From Verrucomicrobiota bacterium (GTDB taxonomy: Bacteria; Verrucomicrobiota; Verrucomicrobiia; Palsa-1439), in assembly GCA_003152315.1 (NCBI GenBank), contig PLZV01000003.1, positions 62,159 to 126,158 on the forward strand: DNA of 64,000 bases. Direction: 5' to 3'. Both the position numbers and the translations under genes were made by a program. Below, one piece after another: positions 26,326 through 34,602 of this stretch; the first letter of the stretch is position 1; each line of letters begins with the position of its first letter. The notes under the pieces were generated by a model, which worked only from the letters and a program-made list of their open reading frames with translations, did not search any database and was not told where the DNA came from.

Positions 26326-28218
26326 ATGAAGTCTTCCTCACAGCGAGTGATGATTATCGCGGCGGTGGCTCTTTCCTTGACGGGATCACTCCCCGCGCGG
26401 TCTGCCAACGCCGAGACCTCGCCAAGACCGACGGCACTTGCACCACTCCACGCCAGCGGCGTGGCGATCGTTGATGACCACGGGCAGCCGGTGATTCTGC
26501 GCGGATGTAATTTTGGCAACTGGCTGCTCAATGAACTGTGGATGATGGATATGAAGGGTCCAGATGATCCGAAGGACCAGTGGCAAATGGAAGAGTTGCT
26601 GCAACAGCGCTTCGGCGCGGAAGAAAAGGAGCGCTTGCTCTCGCTCTACCGGGAGAATTGGATCAAGCTACGAGATTTCGACATCATCAAGTCTTGGGGT
26701 TTTAATGTGGTCCGATTGCCTTTTTACTACGATCTGCTCGAAGACGACGCCGCGCCGGGACGACTCCGTCCCGATGCTTTCAAATGGCTGGATCGAGCCG
26801 TCGACATGGCTACTCAAGCCGGTGTTTATGTGATTCTCGACATGCATGGCGCGCCCGGGGGCCAGAGCACTGACCAGTGCACCGGACATGGCAGCCAGAA
26901 CAAACTCTGGCTACCGGAGAACAGAAAGCGAACAGCCTTCCTCTGGAAAACGATTGCGGGGCGCTATCGCGCCAACACGACCGTTGCCGCCTACGATTTG
27001 CTCAACGAACCTTACGGCAACCACGGAAATGAACCGTCCGACTCAATGCTTGTCACCACCATGGACGAATTGATCCATGCCATTCGCGAAGTGGACCAGG
27101 GGCACTTGATTCTTTGTGCGGGATCCATTCGAGGAATATCGGTCCTTGGGACGCCCGCCTCGCACGAGTGGAAGAATGTTGGTTACACAGAACACTTCTA
27201 TCCGGGCCTGTTTGGCGGCGTGCCGGCAGTGGAAACGCACGCGCGATTTATCAGCCTCGATTTGCGGGCGAAGATAGCGTTGCTCCAGCAATGGAAGACG
27301 CCTTTTCTGGCCGGAGAGTTCAACGTGGTCTTCGACAAGGCGGGCGGTGCGGTTATGATGCGGCGCTATTATGACATTTTTGCTTCACACGGATGGGCGG
27401 CGACGATGTGGACATACAAGATGGTCAAGCACCAGGGCGGACGCCAACCGAATAACTGGTATATGCTGACGAACCTTGACGATCTCAAGATCCCCCAATT
27501 CCGCACGGATCCGAAGGAGGGAATTGAGAGCTTCTTCCGAACCCTCGGAACGATGGAGTATGCCCAGGACGACGAATTGCGCATGGCGCTGACAAGCAGC
27601 CAGCCTCCCACCCTGACGCTGCACGAATACCCCTTCGTCTCCGGGCCGGCCCCGCAGGATCGTTTGCCGGTCAATTGGGAAAGCGACGACTTGGGCGGAC
27701 CGTTTATCAAGGGGGGCCAGCGCGTTCTGGCCAAAGATCAGATGGAAGTTTTTGGCGCTGGGCGTGATGTTTTCGAAGGCAACGATGAATGTCACTTCGT
27801 TTCACAGAAGGCAGCGGATCATTTTGAACTGAGCGCGGGCCTGACCCCGCCGGTTGACAGCCACACGTACGCCAAGGCGGGGCTTATGTATCGCACCGGT
27901 CTCGGCGCCGATGCGCCGATCGTCATCGTGTGCTTGAATCCCGACGGCACATGCACGTTCGCGTACCGACGGACGGCGGGAGCGCGTATCACCGAGAACC
28001 CCATGGCGCCTGCTGGACGAACGCGCGCCGTTCGTCTCATCCGCAATGGCGCCCGGTTTGAGGCCACCGCTCTCGGTGGTGATGGCAAACCGTTGGCCAC
28101 GCAATCTGCCGACCTGCCCAACCTTGCCGCCGCAAAAGGCAATGTCGGGCTTTTCGTTCTGAGCCACGAAGCGATGCTCCTCAGCAAGGCGAGTTTCACC
28201 GATATCCAATTCCACTAA
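26326..28218 (+). CDS. Secreted GH5 enzyme with C-terminal lectin-like domain
   Basis: 630 residues. A signal peptide (MIIAAVALSLTGSLPARS) precedes a GH5 domain (about 38-420): VILRGCNFGNWLLNELWMM, acid/base Glu228 in YDLLNEPYG, nucleophile Glu331 in FLAGEFNVVF, and the shared ILDMHGAPGGQSTDQCTGH, strongly similar to LIDFHGVPGGQSTSQSTGQ of the preceding enzyme. Residues about 440-630 form a DUF1349-like concanavalin domain that binds carbohydrate or tunes specificity. The catalytic part resembles exo-beta-1,3-glucanases and related fungal-like GH5 enzymes. It lies 15 bp after the other GH5, hence tandem duplication with different accessory domains. Confidence 0.9.
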   Translation: MKSSSQRVMIIAAVALSLTGSLPARSANAETSPRPTALAPLHASGVAIVDDHGQPVILRGCNFGNWLLNELWMMDMKGPDDPKDQWQMEELLQQRFGAEEKERLLSLYRENWIKLRDFDIIKSWGFNVVRLPFYYDLLEDDAAPGRLRPDAFKWLDRAVDMATQAGVYVILDMHGAPGGQSTDQCTGHGSQNKLWLPENRKRTAFLWKTIAGRYRANTTVAAYDLLNEPYGNHGNEPSDSMLVTTMDELIHAIREVDQGHLILCAGSIRGISVLGTPASHEWKNVGYTEHFYPGLFGGVPAVETHARFISLDLRAKIALLQQWKTPFLAGEFNVVFDKAGGAVMMRRYYDIFASHGWAATMWTYKMVKHQGGRQPNNWYMLTNLDDLKIPQFRTDPKEGIESFFRTLGTMEYAQDDELRMALTSSQPPTLTLHEYPFVSGPAPQDRLPVNWESDDLGGPFIKGGQRVLAKDQMEVFGAGRDVFEGNDECHFVSQKAADHFELSAGLTPPVDSHTYAKAGLMYRTGLGADAPIVIVCLNPDGTCTFAYRRTAGARITENPMAPAGRTRAVRLIRNGARFEATALGGDGKPLATQSADLPNLAAAKGNVGLFVLSHEAMLLSKASFTDIQFH

Positions 28219-28379
28219 TCCGGCCCGCCTCAAACGGGGGACATTTTCTTCTGAACGCAGTGAGTCTGACCTGGTCGCATTTTGCGACACCATCACGCAG
28301 TTGACGAAAAAATGAATCCCACGCACAACTTGCTCAATAGAGGACAGCTACATATAGTTGCACATGGTCGGGCGCAACG

Positions 28380-29405
28380 ATGGGCCTTTCCATGGACCAA
28401 ACGAACCGGACACTGCTGAATTGGTTGTTGTCGGAATTCCCTGACACACCCCGGAAACGCGCCAAGCAATGGATTTTGGCGGGGCGGGTGAGCATCGCTG
28501 GCGTAGTGGTGCGAAAACCGAATCAGTTGATCGCTGATCCGCGCGGGACGCTCGAATTGCAGGGGCGTCGGTCGTCCGCGTTGGTGCTCGATGAGGAATG
28601 GGGGATTCATCCCCGGCTGAGTTTGGTGTATCTCGATTTGTCGCTGGCGATCATCAACAAAGGGGCGGGACTCCTCTCCGTACCGGCGCCGATTACGGAT
28701 ATCTCGGTGCTGAGCATTCTCGCGGATTTCCTGGCCGGCAAGTTGCGCGGGCTGGGGCACCGCACCGCCGAACATCGCCTGCCACCGGCATTTCGTTTGT
28801 TGCAACCACTGCCGGTGCATCGCCTCGACCAGTTTACGACGGGCGTGCTGTGCCTCGCGATGAACCCAGCGGCTCGGGCGGCGTTGATCGAACAATTCTC
28901 CGCGCATTCAGCTGCGCGGCAATACGTGGCGTTCGTGGATGGGCGACCCCAAAATCCCCGCGGCACGTGGCGGCATTGGTTGCGGTTTAATGACGAGACG
29001 TTACTACAGCATGTCTTTGCAACGCCGAGTGGACCTGACGCGTTGGAGTCCGTCACGCACTACGAAGTGCTCGACGAATTTCCGGTCGGCACGACCGGTC
29101 GTGTTGTGAGCAAGATGCGGTTCCGTCTGGAGACGGGCCGTACGCATCAGATTCGGGCGCAAGCAGCGCATGAGGGGTTGCCGTTGATCGGGGACCGGAC
29201 GTATCATCCAGAGCATCACGCGTCGAGACGCGCCAATGGCAGGGTGCTGGTGGAGTTTGAACGGCAGGCCTTGCATGCCGAGTCGCTCGAGTTGGAGCAT
29301 CCACAACAGGCAGGCAAACGGCTCACGTGGCACGCCCCATTGCCGGCCGACTTGCAGAAGCTTGAACGCACGTTGCGGGGCAACACGGACATAAGAAAAC
29401 GATGA
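28380..29405 (+). CDS. RluA-family RNA pseudouridine synthase
   Basis: A 341-residue synthase. An S4-like N-terminal domain (about 10-75; LLNWLLSEFPDTPRKRAKQWILAG and RVSIAGVVVRKPNQLI) precedes the catalytic domain. The catalytic Asp150 lies in VHRLDQFTTGVL, the RluA/RsuA HRLDxxTSG motif, and RLETGRTHQIRAQAAHEGLPL is the second conserved motif with the RNA-base-binding His. It isomerises uridine to pseudouridine in rRNA or tRNA; the target cannot be deduced. It overlaps the next gene by four bases (ATGA), so the two are coupled. The S4 domain supports RNA binding. Confidence 0.85.
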   Translation: MGLSMDQTNRTLLNWLLSEFPDTPRKRAKQWILAGRVSIAGVVVRKPNQLIADPRGTLELQGRRSSALVLDEEWGIHPRLSLVYLDLSLAIINKGAGLLSVPAPITDISVLSILADFLAGKLRGLGHRTAEHRLPPAFRLLQPLPVHRLDQFTTGVLCLAMNPAARAALIEQFSAHSAARQYVAFVDGRPQNPRGTWRHWLRFNDETLLQHVFATPSGPDALESVTHYEVLDEFPVGTTGRVVSKMRFRLETGRTHQIRAQAAHEGLPLIGDRTYHPEHHASRRANGRVLVEFERQALHAESLELEHPQQAGKRLTWHAPLPADLQKLERTLRGNTDIRKR

Positions 29406-30220
29406 ATCCCAACAGGGCCAACCAGATTGCGCGGCAGTTTGAGGCGCAAGGATATTTTTTCCCAATCGATGTGTTTGCTCCCGACGAGATCGTTGAATAC
29501 CGCCGCGCATTTGACACGCTGGAAGCCCAGGAAGGCAGGGAGAAGAGCCAGGTCGGTCTCTTCGACCGTCACCGAGATCTTGAGTTTGTCTGGCGGATGG
29601 CAACGCATCCAACACTTCTGCAATGCATCGAAGCGATCGTGGGCCCAAATGTGTTCCTGCTATCGAGTTTGTTTTTTTGCAAATACCCGCCTCAGCGTCC
29701 AACCCTCGCGCATCAGATCAAGGCGATCCTCGGGGCAGCTTCCGCCGAAGCAAGATTCGTCGATTGGCATCAGGACCTCAAATACTGGGGGCTCGATCCA
29801 GCCTACGCGATCACAGCCTGGATCGCCCTGGACGACAGCGACATCGAGAACGGTTGCATGCGCGCGATCCCGGGGTCGCATCGGCAGGGGATCGTGGAGC
29901 ACACAACTTCGTCCGAGAGAGGGAACTTACTCAACCGCAACCAAGCGATCCGAAAGAACTGGATCGACGAATCAAAGGCCGTCAACCTCGTTCTCCGAGC
30001 CGGGCAAGCTTCCCTACATCATGGGGAGTTGTCTCACGCGAGCAACCCGAATCGCTCCACGCGTCGTCGCTGCGGGCTTGCCGTTCGTTACACGCATCCC
30101 GGAGTCAAGCCGATCCCTGACGCGAAAGTGGCAGCCCGCCATCCAATCCTGCTTCGGGGAATCGATGAACACAAGCATTTCGGGGATACGTCTGCACTCC
30201 CTTTTTCGCTGCCAACCTAA
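29402..30220 (+). CDS. Phytanoyl-CoA dioxygenase (PhyH)-family protein
   Basis: A 272-residue Fe(II)/2-oxoglutarate-dependent dioxygenase. His123 and Asp125 in VDWHQDLKYWG are the facial-triad HxD, His212 in GELSHASNPN the distal ligand, and the following arginines (RSTRRRCGLAVRY) bind 2-oxoglutarate. GCMRAIPGSHRQGIVEH is the usual PhyH loop. The family hydroxylates small molecules, from lipids to siderophore or osmolyte precursors; substrate is unknown. Overlap with the pseudouridine synthase suggests coexpression, though no functional link is known. Confidence 0.85.
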   Translation: MNPNRANQIARQFEAQGYFFPIDVFAPDEIVEYRRAFDTLEAQEGREKSQVGLFDRHRDLEFVWRMATHPTLLQCIEAIVGPNVFLLSSLFFCKYPPQRPTLAHQIKAILGAASAEARFVDWHQDLKYWGLDPAYAITAWIALDDSDIENGCMRAIPGSHRQGIVEHTTSSERGNLLNRNQAIRKNWIDESKAVNLVLRAGQASLHHGELSHASNPNRSTRRRCGLAVRYTHPGVKPIPDAKVAARHPILLRGIDEHKHFGDTSALPFSLPT

Positions 30221-30593
30221 GCGAAGGAGGAGGCCACTCTGCCGTGCCAAGCTTGAAGAAATGCGTCCAAGCCGCAACAATTCGCACCGACTTTATCCCG
30301 CGGTCCTCCATTTCGGAATCATGATAAGCATCTGTCACTTTTGAGTTTAGGATTACTGCCAAAGCCATCGTGTTTAACTCGACTGCAACTGATTGCAGGC
30401 TCTTGGGGGCGAGTTATGAATACACCTAGAATCTCAAAAATTTTGTCTTGCAATCGTTTGCCAAAACTGCCATGGTAGTTTCAGTGCTTTCGGGTCCTTG
30501 GTAAACGTATGAGATTGGCGTCTTTGCGTTTATGCGTCGCAGCTGAGGCCGTTGGCCATGATGCCGACAATGCATTCCAAGGATCTATCTACG
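30221..30593. other. Intergenic region before the di-haem oxidoreductase gene
   Basis: About 370 bp without a gene. An imperfect CG-centred dyad, TTGCAATCGTTTGCCAA (30448-30464), resembles LacI/CcpA-type sites (5 of 7 half-site positions symmetric) but differs from the glucan-locus operators. No promoter elements stand out clearly. Confidence 0.35.
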
Positions 30594-33500
30594 ATGAACC
30601 CCAGCTTGAGACGAAAACCACCCATTCATTTGGCAGTGGCTGCCCTCTTGTTTATCATCGGCGCGAGTACTGGCACTGCTCAAGTGCAGCTATACCTTCA
30701 GCCCGGCGTTCAGTTGAGCTGGCCTGCGCCTAATACTACTAATACGTATCACTTACAAGGGTCCCCCAGCTCCGGCGGCACATGGACCGATCTCGTTGCT
30801 GCGGTGGCTGGTGATGGAACGACGCACACACTTTTTGATCCGGTTCCCAGCGGAACACGCCTCTATCAGGATTTGGAAATCGTTCCGGCCGTCGCCCCAT
30901 CCTCCACAATCCCCGCGAATGGAGGATTTGAATCCGGAAGCGGAGCCAGTGCCACCAGTTGGACTGTGGATACGGCGGACGGCGGCCCTGTGTCTGGGGT
31001 TCGCACAAACAACAATCCGCACGGCGGCTCGTTTAACTTTGAAGTCCACCTGGCCAGCGTCGGCGCTGGTCCGGTGGTTCAGTTTAACCAAGCCGGAGTG
31101 CCGGTGATAGGAGGAACTACCTACCCGTTCACCTTCTACTCGAGTGCTCTGGCGGGCAGTCAGGGACAATCCCCACAGTGGCGAATTCTGTGGAACACCG
31201 GAGGGGACACGGGTTACCAAATTTTCACTCCCGGAGCCAACACCTACGCCTTATTTAGCACCTCCGTTACCGCTCCTGCCGCCGCGACGTCGGCAACCAT
31301 CTATTTCCACATTGCGGGCGCGGCGAGTCAGAGCCAGTCGGCCACGATTGACATTGATGACGTCGCACTTGGGTTCGGCGGTTCCGGCCCCGGCAGTCCC
31401 GCTGTAACCAACGTCCTCCAAATGGCCAGTCTACCGTTCGCCAAAATCAGTTGGCCGTCCACCTCCGGTGTTCAGTATTTCCCCGAATCGACCACCAATC
31501 TGACTGTGGGGATCTGGACCAATAACTATGGAATGATGGTGGGAGATGGCGGCACCATGTCAATCATGGCCGCGATGACTGGCAGCGCCGGGTTCTACCG
31601 CCTACGAATTCCGCCGGTCACTGTCCTTCCCCCGACAAACTTGCACCAAGTTCCTTCAGGATCGACGAATGCCATCGGCGTGGCCTGGACTGGCAGCCTT
31701 TCGCCCGGGGTGACCGGCTATCGCGTCCTCTACGGTGATCCCAACGGCATCACGACCAATTCTACGGACCTTGGGCCCGTGACCAGCACTGTCATCTCCG
31801 GCCTGACGTCAGGCCAAACCTATTTCGTGTCGGTCATCGCCCTGTCTCCCAACGGTCAGAGCGATCCGGCCAATGCCACCATCACGGCCCAGCCGGACAC
31901 GAGTATCGGCATCATCCCGCTATTCAACGCCTTTACGACGCTGCAACCAAACACGACAGTCGACACGCCGTCGGCGCTAATCACTTACATGGCCGACCGC
32001 GCCCGGGACCGCCACGCTCGGGAGAGCGACTACGCCATCTACGACCATTACTTGAGCTGGTACTGGGAACAGCGCACCATTGGCCTCCAGATTGCCGACA
32101 CGATACCCAAGGGCGGGAACACAATCACTTTTACCTACCAGACTGGCTGCAAGTTGGGTGCCCAGGAATTCCGCGCGTTCTTCCTCGGCGTCACCACCGT
32201 TGCGCAGTATATGGGTAATGATCCTTCGACGTTGATCACAACAAATTACAACTTTGACTATTATTACCCGCAGCCGCTCACGACGAATGTTTACACGGTA
32301 GCCCTGAACTTCAATCCGCTCCTGAACCGTCAATTGCAGGTTGGCGATCGCATTGAGGTCGAAATCAGCCAGTTCCTCGACGGTCAGGTACACGGACGCG
32401 CAAACTACTACGGCACCGTGTTTCTCTACGTTGTTGGCCAGGGTGTTGTGCCGTGGTACTCGTCGATCGACCACCAGATTGACCAGTATATCTTGGATAA
32501 TGATGGGCCCGTCGTCAACGGCATCAGGACGAATCTCGAGGCGTATCCGTTGCCCACCAACGCGTGGCTGGGGGGCAAGACCACGTTGCCGTATCAATAT
32601 TCCAATGAACCCAGCAATCGCTTCAAGGAGATCGCGGGGAACCTCGCACCGACAAATGCGCAGCCGTTCATGCTCGGGCGGCGGTTGCATCACACCGACT
32701 TTGGCAACGGCTTGCATTCGGAGCGCGACGGCACGGGATCGGAGACAGACAACCCGATCTTTACCGAACAGATCGGCAAACTCGGGCCGAAGTTCGTCAA
32801 TCGCAGTTGTGTCGCGTGTCACGTCGGCAATGGCCGCGCGCTACCGCCCGCCATCGGTGCGCCGATGTTCCAGTCCGCCGTCCACGTGGGCAGCGACGCG
32901 AATGGAACGCCGGATCCGGTTCTTGGCTCCGTGTTGCAGCCGCAGAATACCAACGGGCCAATCGAAGACAGCGTGTGGATTTCCAGCTATACGACCATCA
33001 CTAATACGTACGGCGACGGCACCCAGTATACATTGCAAAAGCCAAACTACACGTTCTCGCCCTACACGCCGGCATTTTATTCCGTGCGTCTTGCGCCGCA
33101 GCTCGTGGGCATGGGCCTGCTTGAGGCAATAGACGAAAGTACCATCGAAGCCCTGGCCGATCCCAACGATGCGGACCATGACGGCATCACCGGCCGCGTT
33201 CGAATCGTGACCGATCCGGAGAATGGCCTGTTGCGTCTTGGGCGGTTCACCTACAAGGGTGCGAAGGCCACTGTCCGCCATCAAATCGCCGGCGCATTGA
33301 ACACCGACATGGGTGTGACGACCACGGTTTTCCCGGTTCTTGACGGCGATATCAGCAGCGGACCGGTCGAAACCTCCGACGACGACCTCACGAATTGGAC
33401 CGCTTACGTCTCCCTTCTCGGTGTCAGCGCCCGTCGCAGCCTGACCGACTCGCAAGCTTTGCAGGGCGAGGCGCTGTTCGGCAGCGCGAGCTGCTGGAAG

Positions 33501-33851
33501 TGCCACACGCCGACTCTCACGACCAGTCCGTTCCATCCCATGGCCGAACTCCGCAACCAGACCATCCATCCGTACACGGACCTGCTGTTGCACGACATGG
33601 GCGCTGGATTGGCCGATAACATGGGTGAAGGCAACGCCACCGGCTCCCAATGGCGCACGTCGCCGCTCTGGAACATCGGGCTCACGGCAGGAGTCAGCCT
33701 CGGCGAAGCGTACCTCCACGACGGTCGTGCGCGCAGCCTCGAAGAAGCTATCCTCTGGCACGACGGTGAAGGCGCGGCGGCAAGAGAAGCCTTCCGCACC
33801 ATGTCGGCATCAGACCGTGCAGCCCTGATCGCGTTCTTGAAATCACTGTAA
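30594..33851 (+). CDS. Secreted di-haem oxidoreductase fused to binding and FN3 domains
   Basis: 1085 residues. A signal peptide (IHLAVAALLFIIGASTG) is followed by a first Verrucomicrobia-type module, a galactose-binding-like domain (about 105-235), a second module ending FYRLRI, an FN3 domain (about 325-410), a 200-residue unknown beta region, and a C-terminal DUF1111/DHOR domain (about 620-1085) with two c-type haem sites, CVACH (Cys739) and CWKCH (Cys967). YLHDGRARSLEEAILWHDGE near the end is typical of DHOR/MauG-like proteins. DHOR proteins are proposed thiol oxidoreductases or peroxidases; fusion to carbohydrate-type domains is unusual. It acts outside the cytoplasm. ATG 30594 is used; the longer frame has no signal peptide. 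Confidence 0.85.
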   Translation: MNPSLRRKPPIHLAVAALLFIIGASTGTAQVQLYLQPGVQLSWPAPNTTNTYHLQGSPSSGGTWTDLVAAVAGDGTTHTLFDPVPSGTRLYQDLEIVPAVAPSSTIPANGGFESGSGASATSWTVDTADGGPVSGVRTNNNPHGGSFNFEVHLASVGAGPVVQFNQAGVPVIGGTTYPFTFYSSALAGSQGQSPQWRILWNTGGDTGYQIFTPGANTYALFSTSVTAPAAATSATIYFHIAGAASQSQSATIDIDDVALGFGGSGPGSPAVTNVLQMASLPFAKISWPSTSGVQYFPESTTNLTVGIWTNNYGMMVGDGGTMSIMAAMTGSAGFYRLRIPPVTVLPPTNLHQVPSGSTNAIGVAWTGSLSPGVTGYRVLYGDPNGITTNSTDLGPVTSTVISGLTSGQTYFVSVIALSPNGQSDPANATITAQPDTSIGIIPLFNAFTTLQPNTTVDTPSALITYMADRARDRHARESDYAIYDHYLSWYWEQRTIGLQIADTIPKGGNTITFTYQTGCKLGAQEFRAFFLGVTTVAQYMGNDPSTLITTNYNFDYYYPQPLTTNVYTVALNFNPLLNRQLQVGDRIEVEISQFLDGQVHGRANYYGTVFLYVVGQGVVPWYSSIDHQIDQYILDNDGPVVNGIRTNLEAYPLPTNAWLGGKTTLPYQYSNEPSNRFKEIAGNLAPTNAQPFMLGRRLHHTDFGNGLHSERDGTGSETDNPIFTEQIGKLGPKFVNRSCVACHVGNGRALPPAIGAPMFQSAVHVGSDANGTPDPVLGSVLQPQNTNGPIEDSVWISSYTTITNTYGDGTQYTLQKPNYTFSPYTPAFYSVRLAPQLVGMGLLEAIDESTIEALADPNDADHDGITGRVRIVTDPENGLLRLGRFTYKGAKATVRHQIAGALNTDMGVTTTVFPVLDGDISSGPVETSDDDLTNWTAYVSLLGVSARRSLTDSQALQGEALFGSASCWKCHTPTLTTSPFHPMAELRNQTIHPYTDLLLHDMGAGLADNMGEGNATGSQWRTSPLWNIGLTAGVSLGEAYLHDGRARSLEEAILWHDGEGAAAREAFRTMSASDRAALIAFLKSL

Positions 33852-34602
33852 GCAACCGCGGATAGGCACGTGGCCAACCAAGGGGGTGGCTTTCCTGCGC
33901 GACCGTGCGGTCATGGCTTCAGGTGTCCCGTGCGCATGGGGCGATGCACGGGACGGCGAAACCACCGGTAGGCTTTCTCTCCATTAGCGCCCAGTCTTGA
34001 GGTCTAATACTCGGATCGCGAAGTCTTGCTATCGACCGTGACTGCCTGCGGCAGGACAGGGCGATCTGGAAACTTTTCAGGTGCTCCCTCAAGAACGCGA
34101 GGATGGGCTTCGCGCTCTACAATTCTCAGTCACGACCGGAAAAACCCAGTATTTACGGTGCAATAAACTCAGGCAATAGCTGGTTGGCGCGCAGGTATAA
34201 TGAGCCGTTTTGGCTCCTCCGCATCTACGTGATCTGGGTAGACAAACCGCCGGCGGCACGAAACATGCATCATATGAAACACTGGAATTGGCGCTTTGTG
34301 AGAAATGCTGTGCCCGACGGATCGTTTGACGAAGGGATGGGCTGGGACGGGAGGTCAACGACGGACAAGTCGCATTTCGTCTGTGGTTGGAGCTGGCTCA
34401 CCATGAAATCGAAGACAATTAGAACCAAGCCGTCGGAAGAGGACGGTGACGGGGTCCAGTCTGAATGTTACCAACTGCGCGTTTCGACCGAAGCACCACC
34501 CCCCGCAGTCCCAGCCTCGTGGTTGGCGTCAAACGTCAGCACGATCCTGGCTGCTGAGACGGGACAATCTTCCACGTCGACCGATTGGAGCAACCTATTC
34601 TG
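33852..34602. other. 750-bp intergenic leader before the TonB-receptor operon
   Basis: No convincing gene; the plus-strand frame 34103-34603 lacks a ribosome site, known motifs or ordinary composition. Just after the di-haem gene lies a strong hairpin, GTCCCGTG (33925-33932) with CACGGGAC (33947-33954) plus CAT/ATG, without a T-tract, and a second small one, CTGCC TGC GGCAG near 34043. The length suggests a long 5' leader or regulatory RNA, but no known riboswitch consensus was recognised. Confidence 0.4.

Noticed and set aside
30448-30464. LacI-type operator before the di-haem gene
   Set aside because: The dyad is imperfect (5 of 7 positions) and differs from the glucan-locus operators; kept only as a note.
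33852-34602. Cobalamin or c-di-GMP riboswitch before the TonB receptor
   Set aside because: Neither consensus core could be matched; only generic hairpins are present.
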